The position numbers and the translations under genes are program-made. The notes below the pieces were generated by a model. That model saw only the letters and a list, made by a program, of their open reading frames with translations, had not been told where the DNA came from and did not search any database. Below are positions 36,588-50,332 of a DNA stretch of 64,000 nucleotides, piece after piece. Source of the DNA: Clavelina lepadiformis (taxonomy: Eukaryota; Chordata; Ascidiacea; Aplousobranchia; Clavelinidae); the NCBI RefSeq assembly GCF_947623445.1, contig NC_135246.1, positions 19,650,288 through 19,714,287 of the forward strand, given 5' to 3'. Every line of letters begins with the position of its first letter. Position 1 is the stretch's first letter.

Positions 36588-38605
36588 AAACTTTGCCACA
36601 ATGCACTAAGTCATAGCAGAGAAGTGCTGGTATAACTGTTTCTTCATCACAATAATCATAATTATATTTTCGCACTTTATTTTCCTGAAAAATAGGAAGG
36701 ATTTGTGTTTTTTTATCGTACCGCGGTCCGGTTGTTCATTCAAAGTTGCTGCATATCATGGTAATACCTGCAAATGCCTTCACTTGTCTTTCCACCTTGT
36801 TTTACGAATCGTGCTTAGAGATGAGCCTGCCGTGTCCCTGTAATTAATATTGTGCAATTTTATTTATCAGAACTTGTTGCAAGCATTTCCAAAATTGTTG
36901 AGTTAATTATGTGTTTAGAGATTGCGTTATGCTTTGGCAGTATCGATGGTGTAAAAATATGACCGTGTCTGAAAACATAGTCGTGTGTTTAGCGCATTAA
37001 TTACGTGCAATCTATGAAGTCTTATATGACCATTATTATTTAGGTATATGCTTTTCTATGCTAAATTATGTGAAATATGCTCTGGTTATTACGTCATAAT
37101 TGCTGTGTACATGGAAAATAATTTATTTTTTTAGCTTAGTTGCAATCGGTGTTTGTATAAGTTGAATATTTTGTTCATTACTTGCCGGTTGCCTGATAAA
37201 TGGTGCGGTTGTATTTGTCTGCGTCATAATGACTGCGCTTTAATTGAAATTATCCGCCGTTTAATAGAATTGCGCATATTTGGTGATATTATGCACAATT
37301 ATGCTTTTGTGGTTTTAAGTGTAATTGCGTCAGAGTGGAATCACTTATTTTGATGAAATTTTTTCTTGGTTTATGAGATCTTTATCTATTCAGATTGTTC
37401 CAGTTACTTTGAATAAAAATAAAACGAAGGAAGTTAAGGTTTGCTTTTGGCTATTTTGTTTGTCGCAGACTGGCCCAGTTTTGGGAGAAACGTAATAATT
37501 TTGAGCAGAAAAACAAGAAGGGAAAATAAATTATGATTTTTGGAAATGTTTTTCTGACTCAAAAAGTTCCCAGTCAAACATCAGAGCAGCATTAAGGCTT
37601 TGAAACCTGTTTTCGTTCCGTTGACGAGACTTATGTGGAAGGTTAGCTCGTGTATTATAGTAATTTTTTCGAAAATTTTGATTCAGTCAACGATTTTGTG
37701 GTTTTCATTATGCTGGGCTGACGTCATACATTGTAGGATGTATGCGGCAACAATAGAAAGTATTACGTCATCAGAATACCATTGTGAGGTCTGTAAATAA
37801 AAAAATTGGTCAGAATTTTGGTAACTGAATTGTTTTTGTTTTTTGAGGAATATTATAGTCCCAGCTATGCTGTGAATTGTTAACAAAGTTTATTTTGTGT
37901 TTAGCTCCTTGCCTACACTTGTTGAAGCTTTAACTATTCGGTGCATCCATGCAAGCTGCTTTAACTAAGGTAAATATTTCCTTTCTTGTATTAAGACTTA
38001 ACTTGTTGTTAAGAATTTAACCTGGATAATTCACACGCTATGTTTTATGACCGTACTGGGTACATGCTGATATTATTATTACTTGGAACAATTGCATCGT
38101 ATCCTAAGTAATGTAACATTTTTCTACTGACGCCTATCGGACGTACGGTGTTTTAATTGCAGCTAAACTATATGACATTGCAACAACAAACAAATACATT
38201 ACACCTATTGCTGTATAGCACAATTGCTTGCTAACAATTGAAGTATTCGTACGTTTCTGGTAGAAAAATTTAGGAAAGTACCGTGAGGTTATCTACTAGA
38301 TTTCAAGCCATCATTTCGCCCAGAGCTACGATTGTATCACATTCCTTAAGCAACGCAGCTGACGTCATCTTGTTTATTCTCCTGTATGTCCAAAGCAAAG
38401 TATTTATGTGGAGATGTAGCATGACAGTCAGTGTTTTGCAACATATAACTTACTAGTTGCTTGCTTTTCCAATTAATCTTCTAATTCTATTTTCTGCAAC
38501 AGCCGTCATTCAAAGGCTTCAAATTCATGCGTCGTCCCATCCAACTGCACCCAACCATAATTGTTGTCCAGTTTTCTTTTATGACGTTTTTGTGTTACAG
38601 TCGCT
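36588..38605. other. Intergenic region between FAR-A and FAR-B
   Basis: About 2 kb, AT-rich, with no supported exon. It contains several ACGTCA-type motifs (near 37090, 37721, 37765, 38361). The promoter of FAR-B should lie at its right end. Confidence 0.4.
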
Positions 38606-41600
38606 ATGGCAACACCGGAAAATTGCAAATGTCACACTAGCAAAATCAGTTCTGAATACGTGAGTTTCATTTAAATTTGATGCATTTAGCTTAGTCGTTA
38701 GTCGCTCACAGACTTTTTTGTTTTCCAGACTTGCCCGAGCGCGCAGGATTTTTTCACGGATAAAACGCTCGCGTTGACCGGCGGAACCGGATTTTTGGGT
38801 CAGGGTATCGTGGAAAAGTTGCTGCGATGCTGTCCGAACATTAAGAAGATAATTCTGCTGATGAGAACAAAAAAAGGCGCTAAACCAGAAGAGAGATTGA
38901 AGAGCTTGATCCAATTACCGGTACTTTACCAGAATTTCGTTAATCATTAATCCGATGTTTAACTCAAATTTTAATCGACATGTTGAGTGACGTAACTGCC
39001 GAAGCGTTTCATCCTCTTGCGGCTAAATCACAGTATTAATCAGTTATATAGCTGTCGCCTGATCAAATAATATTTATAACGAAATATTTTTGCAAATGCC
39101 CTGTATTCCACAAAGCGCTTCTTGCTGAAAACATTGATTGCGTAGCGATTGTACCAATATCTTCTTTCAACTAACTATATCTTGTTCTGAGGTGTTCGAT
39201 CAACTTCGGGAAATAAATCCAAAATTTGCCGAAAAATTATCTTTTGTTTCCGGCGATCTGGAAGCCGAAGACCTCGGGCTTGACCAGAAATCAAGAAGGC
39301 TTCTCCAAGATGAAGTTCACCTCTTCATTCATTCCGCTGCTTGTTTGAAATTCAATGAACATCTCAGGTGACGTCATTACGACGTATACAATATAAAGAC
39401 TCTTGGACGAATACAGCGGCATTATGACGTCGAAACAATGGAATTTAATCAAAAATGACAATTGTTAAAATCAGCGTTGTGGAGCGCTACTTTAACTGTT
39501 AAATCTCAAATCTACGGTTATTTAAATTAATTTTCAGTTTAAAGGCTTATTTATTTGTTTATTGCTCATTTATTGCAGTTGCAGTTTGTTGCCTTTCGGG
39601 TAATTCATAGTCAAGCAAACGTCCTTGTAGCGATAGCAGCAGGGTTAAATTAAATTATTTTAAGTTTGGATGGTTTCAATGGAAGTCGTATATTTTTCCG
39701 AGAAGTACAAATGTTTATTTTCGCCAAAGTACAAAGAGTAATTTATTAATCTGCCCAAGTTCCACTCCGCTTATGCAACTGTAACACTGGTTAATCATTG
39801 TCCTGACTTAGCAATATATGGAAAAGTGCACTTAAACCTCATGCCGGTGGATTGGTTACGACTTACTGGAAAAATTCACTTCAAACATTTTCTGTAAATC
39901 CTCTGCTGTTTCTTTGCAGACGATCGTTCGAGATCAATGTTCAGTGCGTGCGACGGCTGGTTAAGTTTTGCAAAACGATGCCGCGTCTGGAAGCTTTTCT
40001 ACACATCTCCACAGGTTCGCGTTCAGTCCCATTTCTGATCAACTCATACCATTGAATTGTATATCATAATGTTATTCAATTATTAAACTTGCAAATTCCT
40101 TTGATAAACCTATATAATATATCTATTTAAAGTTATAAATTGCTTGAGACTACGTAGATAATTGCCTGCTATGGCATGTTTCAAGCATTGCCCTGTGCAA
40201 TAGACTTGATATGTTTTGTTGTCATCTTCAACTCGTTTTTAAACTCATGAGATTTATGCTTGCAGCTTACGCACATTGCGATCAAGGAAAGATCGATGAA
40301 GTATTCTACGAACAAAGCATCGATTATCGCGATTTAGAATCAGCGTTACGATGCATGGACAACGACGCTGTGGCAAACATCACCCCCAACATTTTAGGCA
40401 AAAAGTAAGTAGGCTTATTTACTTATCATGCTTCTTTCAGGTTCTGGAATTGTCTTCCCAACTTTTAACCAATTAAAAACGATCAAACTATCCCAGAAAG
40501 GGGGCATCCCCTAACGTGATTCGCAGCATGTTGCCGATTGAACGGGTATATAGACTTGGCGTAAAATCAATATTACTCTAGAGTGGTCCATTAAGCGAGC
40601 AGCCTATTTGACATAGAGCAAGTCACCTTACACCTGGTTAATCCGATCCTCCATTGCAGACCAAACACGTACACTTTAACCAAGGCTTTAGCGGAAGACG
40701 TCATATCCCGTGAGAGCGAAAACCTTCCGGTTTGCATCGTTAGGCCAAGCATGGTCATACCGGCCTGGAAAGAGCCGATGCCGGTTTGTTTCTTTTTGTC
40801 GTGCTGTTGTGAGTTCAGTCATCTTATAATTGCATATTTTTGTGCATGTTTCACTTCTTTCAGGGCTGGTGCACAAACATGTACGGTCCGACCGCTTTCC
40901 TGGTGGCCTACGCAAAGGGCGCCCTGCGTTCAGTTATAGCTGATGAGGAGATCGTCGCCGATCTTATACCGGTTGATCTTGTCATCAATGCTGTCATCTG
41001 CGCTTTGATGAAGACGGCTATCGACGTTTCGCGTTCTAATCGATTCGCGATTGGAGACGACCCGAAGTCTGTTGACGTCGATTTTCTGGAAGAAAGTTCT
41101 GGTTAAGTTTTTTTGTTGCTACATTTTGTTGCTATATTTTTTGCTTTGCATCGTTTGATTCGTACTTTTTCGGAAAAATATCGTGAAAAGTCGCAATTAA
41201 TTCACCACGATCCACAGCTTACAAGTTTTGAAATGTATTTTATCTCTTTTTATAAAATGTAATATGATTGCTATAATTCCTATTTTTTCCAGAGGCTACA
41301 GACGGTACCCTCGTCACCGTCAGACCACGAATCCCGATCTACAACGTCACAACTGGAAATGGGAATCCCCTTTACATCCACAAGTTTGGTACGTTTGCTC
41401 GCAAAATACTTACAAATAAATTGCCCATATGTTATCAAAATATCCACTTATACCATGCCTATATATCTTTAATTAAAACCTTGAAAGATTTAATTCCCAA
41501 AATAAATTATTATGAAGTTTTCAAAGGTATTATGGCAATGTGGTATGTCCCGTAATACTGTTAAGAGCCTCATATACCTCATTTAATGAGCATTTGATCG

Positions 41601-43176
41601 TTGCCGCTGTTGAATTTTTGATGATGCTTTTTTGTTTTCTTGCCTTGTGCACACAGTAAATATGAGATATGAATATAATCTTGCTATAATTTTGATATAA
41701 TTTGTAATTTCATAATTTATCCTTTCTACCCAGTCAAGCTCTGTCAACGCTGGTACCACCACTATCCATTGGACCCGTTGCGTCTTCCTGAAGTCACCGT
41801 CACCAGCAACAAGTAACCGACCTGTTTAAAAGAGCAATGAAAGTAGTTGTTAACTTTCATCCACACACAGCGGCTATTTAAATAACTTGAAAAGCGATTT
41901 CTTTAAGTGCCACGCGGTAACTTAAAAACTAACTTACAGTTGATGTCATAGTTGCTTTGATTGTGTTGTTTGAACGTGGCCACAGAACAATTTTCAAAAC
42001 ATAAATTTTAATCTCAAAATATTACAGATTTCTTCATAAAGCATCCCTCGTGTTACGTCAGACCATACCAGCTTATCTTTATGACGTCACGCTAATGCTT
42101 CGACGTCATCAAGGAATTAAGTAAGTTTGTCAAGAGGATTTTTGGAAAAAGTTTTCCAGTAAAACGTTTTTTGACTTTTCTTCCAGAATGTCGGATTTGA
42201 ACGAGAAGTTGATCGCGGGGATGGAGGTCATGGAGTTCTTCTTCACAAACCAGTTCCGGTGGGGGGGAGACAACGCGCGAAACCTCTTAAAATCGATCTC
42301 CCCCGTTGACCAGAAGGTTGATTGTTACGTTGGTTTGATTTCACTTAAACGCAACATTCATTTTTTGCGGTTTTAACCGGCGGCCCCAGACAATCCCAAG
42401 CTTGATGCGATCTAGTTCAGTCTTGAACCAAATGAAAAGCGTACGGGAACTATTTTGTCATTATGACGTCAACGTTTTAGGTTTTCAACTTTGATTCAAG
42501 ATCTTTCGCTTGGGAAGAACACATCAAACATTACGTCATGGGAACCCGGAAGTACCTGGTTAAAGAAAGTATGGACGACTATCCAAGAGCGAGAAAGTCC
42601 GTGGAAAGGTATCACGTGGCGTGGAAATAATTTCGATTTATTTGTGACCGGTGTCGTGTCAAAATTGTTCCGGGCATTGTGACGTATAAAATTGTTGTTG
42701 CATGACTCAGCATAACTTTTCTGCTCAAAACTTTGGAGATCGTCGTCAGGTCCAGGGAAAACTTGCAAGGCTACAAATTTGACTTACAAATAAGAAAACA
42801 AAACTTACAAGCTTACAGGAAAAATGACATTTTTAATCGGTAAACTTTTGAGTCATGCGACATTTTTACGTCACAAGCCCGGTACCAGTCTGGCATGACG
42901 TGGGACTTGTGTGTACTTACTGTATAAAGAAACCGACAGTTGTAATAGGATGTGCACAATGCGCATCCGCGTCAGTAGTACTTAGGTGAAATACTCGCGG
43001 TCAATTACACCAAGGCTAATCGTCCATTGCTTTTTCAAAGGCTGAGAATTCTTAATCGTTGTGTGGACTCGGTCACCGCCGTATTTTTGCTTGGACTTTT
43101 CACCGCAAGTGGAGCTACAGGTTACGCTGTCGACGCGATTTCGTACATTTCCGGATATGCCACCGGGTTATTGTAA
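38606..43176 (+). CDS. Fatty acyl-CoA reductase FAR-B, complete
   Basis: Paralogue of FAR-A, 559 residues. Exons: 38606-38659, 38729-38920, 39192-39367, 39920-40014, 40266-40404, 40660-40783, 40864-41101, 41293-41388, 41734-41812, 42028-42120, 42187-42316, 42481-42608, 43041-43176; 1680 nt, phases agree. Start [13 protein letters not shown] at 38606 joins in phase 0 to the Rossmann exon. Motifs: [33 protein letters not shown], catalytic PNTYTLTKA (Tyr about 223, Lys about 227), [51 protein letters not shown]. The C-terminal membrane segment is replaced by a different Gly/Ala-rich hydrophobic end. Internal exon lengths 176, 95, 139 and 124 equal those of FAR-A, evidence of gene duplication. 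The 3' half, from 41038 on, is duplicated in reverse as FAR-E. Confidence 0.93.
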
Positions 43177-45082
43177 CTATTTTTCACATAATTTCTGGTG
43201 TTTGTGTATAATTCCATCTCATAATGGCGTTTATTGACCTTTGCAAAATGCATGAAGATAGTTTTAGCCAATGCCGTGCAACATTGCGTCATACTCGTTT
43301 GCAGAAGTTCAGTGAAACGGATCAAATGCGGCTTAATCCCGATCGCTCTGTTTGTTGAGCATTTCGGGGAAACAGGGCGCGATTTCCCGGCTACTGAAGC
43401 CTTATTCCCGGCAGATTCCAATAAACATGGCTCGATAAAGCACTTGTAAACAATACGCCAATATGCTTAGGACGAAAGCTGAATACCTCGTGAGCCCGTA
43501 TGTGGCTCGTATGACGGCAAACATTTACAAGAAGCGTTAGTTTGAGTTCGCTCTATTTAACCATGTAGCTGTGAACGATAAGCTTTTAATATCTTGACTA
43601 TAGTATCTAATATTTTTCTCTTACTATATCGACTGTATGATGACGTGAAAACGGGAAAACATTTTTTGTTTTTAGAAGGGAAAATATCCATATAGAGTCT
43701 GCAGCCGAAACAGCTAATTTCGGTTGTTTTGATTAAATAACATTGTTATCATATTCTGAAATCTATTTCTCCAAATCGTACAAGGAATCTATCTAACTTA
43801 GATATATGTTTAAAGATATTTTGCAACTTTTCTCAAACGCTTTGTTGAGATCCAAATCTCAGTCGCTTGAATTATATTAACAAATGTGTTGCGCGTATGT
43901 TTTACTCGTAGTGATCTGTAACTGTTTTAATATTTTGATGGTTTTATGGTTATTACATGTAAGGGTCGGCCATTGGAATAATCGTTTTGCAAACGATTAA
44001 TTATGGTTGGCGAAAATATGGCGAAAACTGTGATGCTGACCAGAAAAAAAGGTCAATCGCTTTAGGACGCGCTTCCAGTAATTCGGTGCCGCGACAGATT
44101 TCTCGTTACAGGAATGAAGTGAAGTGCAAAGAGAACGGCCAATGATAGCTGCACTGCACCTGCAAACCTGATTGGTCAATCAAAGGTCACATGATGGTTG
44201 CCAAGTTTCTGATTTAACTGTTGGCTTAAAAGCAGTTTGTTTGCTTTTGATTGGACGAAAAACGCCCGATTGTTACGTAAAAATCTGCATCGTCTCGCAA
44301 ATTATGAAAAACTGTTGGTATAAACGTGCATTGTACTTTTGGAGTCACGTGACGTTTTTATGGGAGTTTGTCAAGAATTTTTGATCAAGCAAGAGCAGAG
44401 CTTTTTTTTCACAAACCACTTTATGAGTCATAAACACGACCAGGACTGTTATAAAGCGGCAGCAACAGCAGGTCGGGGCATTAGAAGTTGCCAAGGCTGT
44501 GGATACTTACAGCTTTATTGGTGAAGGGTTTGTTAATTAAGTTCTGAAAAAAGTTTAATTAAACAACATCATTGTTTGTTTAGAAATGAAATTCTTTGAA
44601 AAGTATGAACTTGATAATATTAGGAATTAGTTTTTAATTTCAAGGCGATGAATATGAAATACAATTTGTATAATGTTTTTAAGTTTCACTTCAAATAATT
44701 ATAAATTGCATTTTTTACCAAAGGTATAAGTTAAACTGAGCATTTGATTTATTTTACTGATCCAAATCTGAAGCAAGGCGATATGAAGACAGAACAAAAG
44801 GTAACTAACTAGTCTAAAAATAGACATAGTTTTTATAAATATTTGTTGATCCATACTCTTAGAGCAATATTAACGCGTGGCAGCTGAATTCAGTTGTATT
44901 GTGAAATGTATTAACTGCAGCAATAATTGTCACTGGTTTATAGGTTATTAAACAAAGTAGGTTATAAACACTTCAACGTCTTATTATTTTTGCAAAATTG
45001 TATGATTATTATCATTGCGACACTTTATTTTCTACTATTGCTTACATTCTACTTAACCTAAATACGTTACATCTTCTATCCC
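43177..45082. other. Intergenic region between FAR-B and FAR-C
   Basis: About 1.9 kb repeated in the other arm (54522-56412). No supported coding exon; an open frame at 44339-44524 is probably leader sequence. It contains the putative FAR-C promoter, described separately. The section around 43570-43700 differs most between arms. Confidence 0.45.
44139..44455 (+). promoter_or_regulatory. Putative FAR-C promoter: CCAAT cluster and TATA box
   Basis: Several CCAAT/ATTGG elements (GGCCAATGA near 44139, GATTGGTCAATCA near 44170, GATTGGAC near 44251) precede a TATAAAG at 44449-44455 about 630 bp upstream of the FAR-C ATG. The same elements and a TATAAAG occur at matching places in the other arm, upstream of FAR-D. 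Start site and 5' UTR structure are not established. Confidence 0.4.
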
Positions 45083-48000
45083 ATGAAGGTCAACTATCCT
45101 CTTATGGAGAAATATTTTGCCCGAAAAACGGTCGCTTTGACCGGAGGAACCGGATTCCTTGGACATGGCTTGATCGAAAAGCTCCTCCGATGCTGCCCGG
45201 ATGTGAAGAAGATCATCCTCCTCATTCGGAGCAAGAGGAACTCAAATCCGGAGGAGAGACTTGAGGCGCTGACGAAGTCCTCGGTGGGATTTTATCTCTA
45301 AGATTTTTAAAGTATTCTTGAGAATATTTTGTTGTGAATATTAGATCGATCAAAATTTGACCTTGTGACGTGTCTAGAGACATTTATTTACTTGGCCTCG
45401 TTGAGAAAAAAGTTGATTCTCTTTCTAACTTTGTAGAACAATGTTTAATAAGTACAACATAATAATAATTGGATTAGAAATATGCAAGAAATGCAATTAA
45501 ATTTGCTGCTACAGGCATTCGACACACTTCGGGAAATAAATCCGAAATTTGCCGAAAAACTCTCGTTTGTTTCCTGTAACCTTGAAGCAGATGAGCTCGG
45601 TCTTGCTCAGAAAGATCAGGAAATGCTGCAGGATGAAGTGGACATCTTCGTGCATGGAGCGGCTACTTTGAAATTTAACGAACATCTGAGGTATTTTCAT
45701 TTTGGATTTCCATTGCATAAGATTTTTCAAAAGCTGAGTTTTATCTTCAATCTTGTTCCAGTATTACAAGATTAGCAAAGCGCTTCGACTTAATTTGCGG
45801 TTGGTACATTTTTTCGTCCAAAGTATCTGTATAAACAGCGTAGATAACCGCAGAGTGACCTTTGTCCCAGATAGTTCTATACGCCATCTTGCGGCGATCC
45901 TAGAACCAATTGGGCACAATGATTTCGCGCGATGACATTATGGCTATAAGCACGTATGTGTGACCGCAGCACCTTATAAAAAGTACTAAAATTTTCAACT
46001 AGCGGTAGTGTGTTTAAGCAAATTATTTAATAATAGATTTAAATACGATGAAGACTGCGCACGTAAAACAGTAAAGTTGACTCAAACATGAGACATCACT
46101 GATATCACTCGCTTAGTTCTTCTTTGAGCCATGTTTACGCTTTATTATGCCACCTAGCGTGCAACGATTGAACAGTTGTTTTCGTTTTCAGATTGTCTTT
46201 TGAAATCAACACAAAATGCGTTCGGAAAGTTCTCCAACTTTGCAAAAAGATGACTCACCTACAGAGTGTCGTCCATATTTCAACCGGTAAGAAGGCATGA
46301 TGGTTTAATATTCAGTGAAACTTAAATTCTTCATTACAGTCTCGTATACATTTTTTGGAGTGAATTCTAAGGCTATCGATGGGAATCGAACCCGTAATCT
46401 ATGAATCTTTTGAAACAGCTTACGCCTACTGCAACCAAGAAGAGACCGACGAAAAATTTTACGACTGCGACGTTGACTACAACGACCTCGAGAGCTCCCT
46501 CCGGTGGATGAGTGATGACGTGGTAACCAAAGTGACGCCGGATTTGATTGGAAAGAGGTATACCTACGTCACAAATACCCAACATGTTTCAACTATACGG
46601 CAAAGAGATTAGACGAATTAGTAATTGATTATTATCTCATAATCAGAATACTTTGATCTATAACTGGCTGGCAGGTAATTTCCCTTTTTCTCACACAGAC
46701 CCAACACGTACACGCTCACCAAGGCGTTGGCCGAAGATTTGATCCGTAGAGAAAGCGGAAGTCTGCCAATCTGCATCTGCAGACCGAGCATGATTATTCC
46801 GTCCATACAGGAGCCCAGCCCGGTATGGATGGTCTGATTTTTATTCTCAACACGTCATAACAAAACGTCACAACAACGTCATAAAACGTCTAAAAATCGT
46901 GAAAAAACTTGTGCTGAGTCGTTGTAGTCGCCAAGATTATATACCTTGGCGCTAATAAGTTATACTTAAGTTCGTTTTGTGTCAGTTTCTGTTTGTTTGA
47001 GCGCGGATAACTGTGCTGTGTTACACTTAGCTATGTGGCTTGATAAATTATGTGCATGGCCTCTTATATAATGATTATGAACTCATGCTATGATGGTATT
47101 ATCAGCCGCATGGTGGCTGATCAAACCGTCTTTATCACATGACTCTGTATTTTTCCAGGGATGGTGCAATAACGTGTACGGGCCCACCGCCTTCGTCGTC
47201 GCCTACCAAAAGGGTTTCATGAAAGCAATGATGGCTGACCTTGACATTATTTGTGACCTCATACCTCTTGATTATGTCGTCAATGGCGTATTGGCGGCGG
47301 CAATGAAGACCGGGACTGACTTCATAGATGGAAGGAAAGAGCGAAAGTCCTCGACTGGAAGTGAGAGCGATTCTGATTTCTTCACGGATGGCGGTGAGGA
47401 CCAATTCTAGTATCAGTTTTACGTCATAATTCTTTGTGTTTCTTGCTTTTTAAACTTCTATAAACACAAATTTGTTTTGATATCTGGTTTACATCAAGTA
47501 TCGCATGAGTGGCTCCAGAAATGATTTTATAAAACTTGAATTTATTTGCAGTGGATTCTGAAAAAGATTTTGCACCATGCCCGCTAGATGACGCCAAACG
47601 CACAATTCCCATTTATACGTTTAATACCGCGACGCAAAATCCGTTGGTTCTTCACCAAATCCGTAAGTATTGTTCATCTAATAAAGGGTTATAAAAAACA
47701 AATTTGCAGAAGTAACTTATTTATTATATAACTTGCTTTGTAGAAGTCGGACTTGATCATTGGCTGAAAGAATTTCCGTCAAAGCCTATCAGGCTGCCAA
47801 GCATGTCATACCACGAGAATGAGTGAGTAGATTTGACGGTTTAATGCTGACAAAAAAGCACCATCTGCGCATACCATTGAGACGGCACTTACTCGCAGAA
47901 AACTAACGACTTATTTGTTGTATGAATACTCTGTAACGAATCTTATTTTTGGAATTTGATTGCAGGCTATCTTACAAAATGAAAGTCCTGCTTCATCAAA

Positions 48001-48750
48001 CAATTCCTTTCCATGTGATGGACGCAATAAGCGGAATAATGAACAAAAAACAAAGGTAGCACAATCTGAATATTTTCTTATTTTGCTTTTTGTTTTGGCC
48101 TATATAACGACAGTTTCCTTGCAGTCATGGAGTCTTGAATGAACAAGTTATAATTATTTTTCAAATATATGAAAAAAACTAATGTAAGATTTCTATGTTA
48201 GGATGGTGACGATAAACAAGAAGCTGCAAGCCGGTATGGAGGTCATGAGATTTTTCTTCACAACTTCGTTCAGATTCGGCAACGAGAACGCCTTGAACTT
48301 GTTGAATTGTTTGGACCCAGATGACAAAGTTGTGAGTGGCTCTTAACCGTTTTTCGACGAAAGTATGGCATGTGCCAGACGCCATTAACAACAACGCTAA
48401 TATCGTTGAAAAACTTTAGACTTACAACTACGACGCGCGACAGTTTGATTGGTTCAACTACATGAAGTGCTACGTGGTCGGCACACAGAAGTATATTTTG
48501 AAAGAAGACAACCACAGCGAGCACAAGAAAGTGATAAAAAGGTAACAATCACGTGAAAACAAGTGAAAAATTTGTTTTCCTTATTGATCATTTTTCTTAT
48601 TTTGTTGTCAGACTGAAAGCTTTGAACACTTTCCTCAACACAAGCGCAGTGGTCGGCACGCTAGGGTTGGCGACATCTACCGGATTGACGAGCACCTTAT
48701 TTGACATGGCTACTTACGTATGGGAAACGGTGGGTGCAGTGCTCGTGTAA
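45083..48750 (+). CDS. Fatty acyl-CoA reductase FAR-C, complete
   Basis: 546 residues. Exons: 45083-45283, 45515-45690, 46192-46286, 46419-46557, 46699-46822, 47159-47393, 47552-47662, 47744-47822, 47966-48055, 48202-48331, 48420-48541, 48612-48750; 1641 nt, phases agree. Starts MKVNYPLMEKYFARKT directly before the Rossmann motif TGGTGFLG. Other motifs: [28 protein letters not shown], catalytic PNTYTLTKA (Tyr about 208, Lys about 212), ICRPSMIIPS, GWCNNVYGPTAF. FAR_C: FFFTTSFRFGNEN, YVVGTQKYILKED. Exon 6 ends in a Ser/Asp-rich insert (TGSESDSDFFTDG) absent from FAR-A. The C-terminus is a hydrophobic Thr/Gly-rich end, distinct from FAR-A and FAR-B. It is almost identical to FAR-D in the opposite arm. 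Confidence 0.94.
46852..46891. promoter_or_regulatory. Cluster of four ACGTCA-type half sites in a FAR-C intron
   Basis: ACGTC occurs at 46852, 46865, 46876 and 46886, three of them followed by A, spaced 10-13 bp. A diverged version lies at about 52612-52665 in the other arm. It resembles ATF/CREB half sites, but could be part of a general enrichment of this motif in the introns here. Confidence 0.35.
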
Positions 48751-49235
48751 ATGACCTTGCACTGTTTCTACGTCGACCAAGATGGTTGCTGTGTTGCTAG
48801 CGCTTGTTTATTTATTTACCTGTTCATTTTCTTTATTCAGCTTAATTAAAACCGTATAAACGGGTTTGGTGTATCACATGACATATGGCGCAACCTAGGC
48901 TGTGAATCATTTATTTTAATGATGTTCCTGTAACTTTATTTCTATTGTTGTGTGTTTTGTTAAATAATGCGTCCTTACATAGATTATCACGCCTGTCTTC
49001 GTTCATTACCGCGCAAATAATTTGCTTGCTGTACATGTTGTCTTTCTTTGCAACCTATTTTGTGTTTCATGTACAATGTGCAGTTTATAACAGTCAGTTA
49101 CGTTCAGTTTGTTCCTGCTACCCTTGTCCGGTATAAAAATATCGACTTAAAAAACGTTGATGTTTGTATAAAGTGTGAAGTGGGTAACCACTTAGATTTA
49201 TAAAATAAATCGTGATCGATCAGCTCGAGGCCGTA
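48751..49235 (+). other. 3' flank of FAR-C with likely poly(A) signal at 49204
   Basis: 3' UTR and downstream sequence, repeated in the opposite arm at 50333-50836. AATAAA at 49204-49209 is a candidate poly(A) signal, 450 bp after the stop. Confidence 0.4.
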
Positions 49236-50332
49236 ATTGTTTATAACCAGGCAGTAAGCTCATAGATTTTAAACGTAACGCTAGATTCCAAAATAGATGC
49301 AAATCGCATCATGCCGTGTTGTCAAAGGCACCACGATCAACACACGCGCAATTGTAAACTGTGAGTTCAAAGTTCGCGTATAGATGTCGCCATCGAGTTA
49401 AACGTTGGTTTAATGCGCGTTGTAATGTTGTAACGCGCACGTATACAAACATTTTTATTTGTTTCCGACAAATAGCGTCGGCAAATTTCCGGTAAAAGTT
49501 GCAATTCATAGAAAATAGTCGGTAAACACGTTAACTACCGATTTATCAGAAACAATGTTTAATAAATTTATGGAGCCTTGGATAAAAAAAACTTTCCTAG
49601 GATAGGACTTGCAAATGTTTTTCGAGCAAAATATTTTCCGTAAGCGGAAGGTTTTGGAAAAGAATAAAAACCATGAACTACGATAATAATTAAATGTTAG
49701 AAATCTTTGCAATTTTATTATGAACTTGAAAATTTAAAAAGTAGAATTAAAATTATCGCCGTATAATTTTCTCATAGATCTTCTACTTTATTAAAATTTA
49801 TTTTAAAATTATTGCAATCAACTTATCTTTTGAGTCTCCTTTCATTCAGTCGATTCAGCAGCTCAAATCCAGCGAAATAGCGAAGGAAATGCGCCGTTCT
49901 CGTAAAGACTACTCGCGTCAATTTACTGGAATTGAAAAGCAAAGCTTGCATGCTGGCATCTTTTTCTGCGGTTTGAACACTCGGGTTTGATATGAGCAAA
50001 AGTACTTTGTAGACTCGCCGTGAGCTCCAAGCTACAACTAAAGCATTGAAGCAAATAAGTAAACAACTTTTTGCCGTTCACCAACACACCTGCTGTGCGT
50101 GAAGTTAATCGAAGGTATTTGAACATACAGTGAAATATTTATTGGAACTTGCCGGGAACGAGCCCTCGGTGGTCGCGAACCCGAGTATTTTTCTCCGAAA
50201 CGCTAAAAGCAAAGCATCTGCTAAGTCTGCTAAAACAAAGCAAAAACAAAGCATCTGCTAAAACAACATCTGTTAAGTGCAAGGTCGTAGCTTCATTGAG
50301 GCAACTCGTCTCCGTAAAACTCTAACCCTGGC
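49236..50332. other. Central spacer of the FAR inverted repeat
   Basis: 1097 bp present once. No supported gene. CAAAGCATCTGCTAA occurs twice (50210-50224, 50247-50261), a 37-bp-period repeat of two units. A GGGTTCGCGACC segment on the minus strand near 50170-50185 resembles a tRNA B box, but no A box was found. Confidence 0.6.

Larger units (their letters stand above)
41038..49235 (+). repeat. Left arm of 8.2-kb inverted repeat (FAR block)
   Basis: From inside exon 7 of FAR-B through all of FAR-C and its 3' flank, the sequence is repeated in reverse at 50333-58548. Matching ends: AATCGATTCGCGATTGG at the outer edge and CAGCTCGAGGCCGTA at the inner edge. Arm lengths are 8198 and 8216 bp. The arms differ by scattered substitutions and small indels in introns; coding exons are nearly identical. 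Confidence 0.92.

Noticed and set aside
50210-50261. Short direct repeats as a CRISPR-like array
   Set aside because: Only two units and eukaryotic context.
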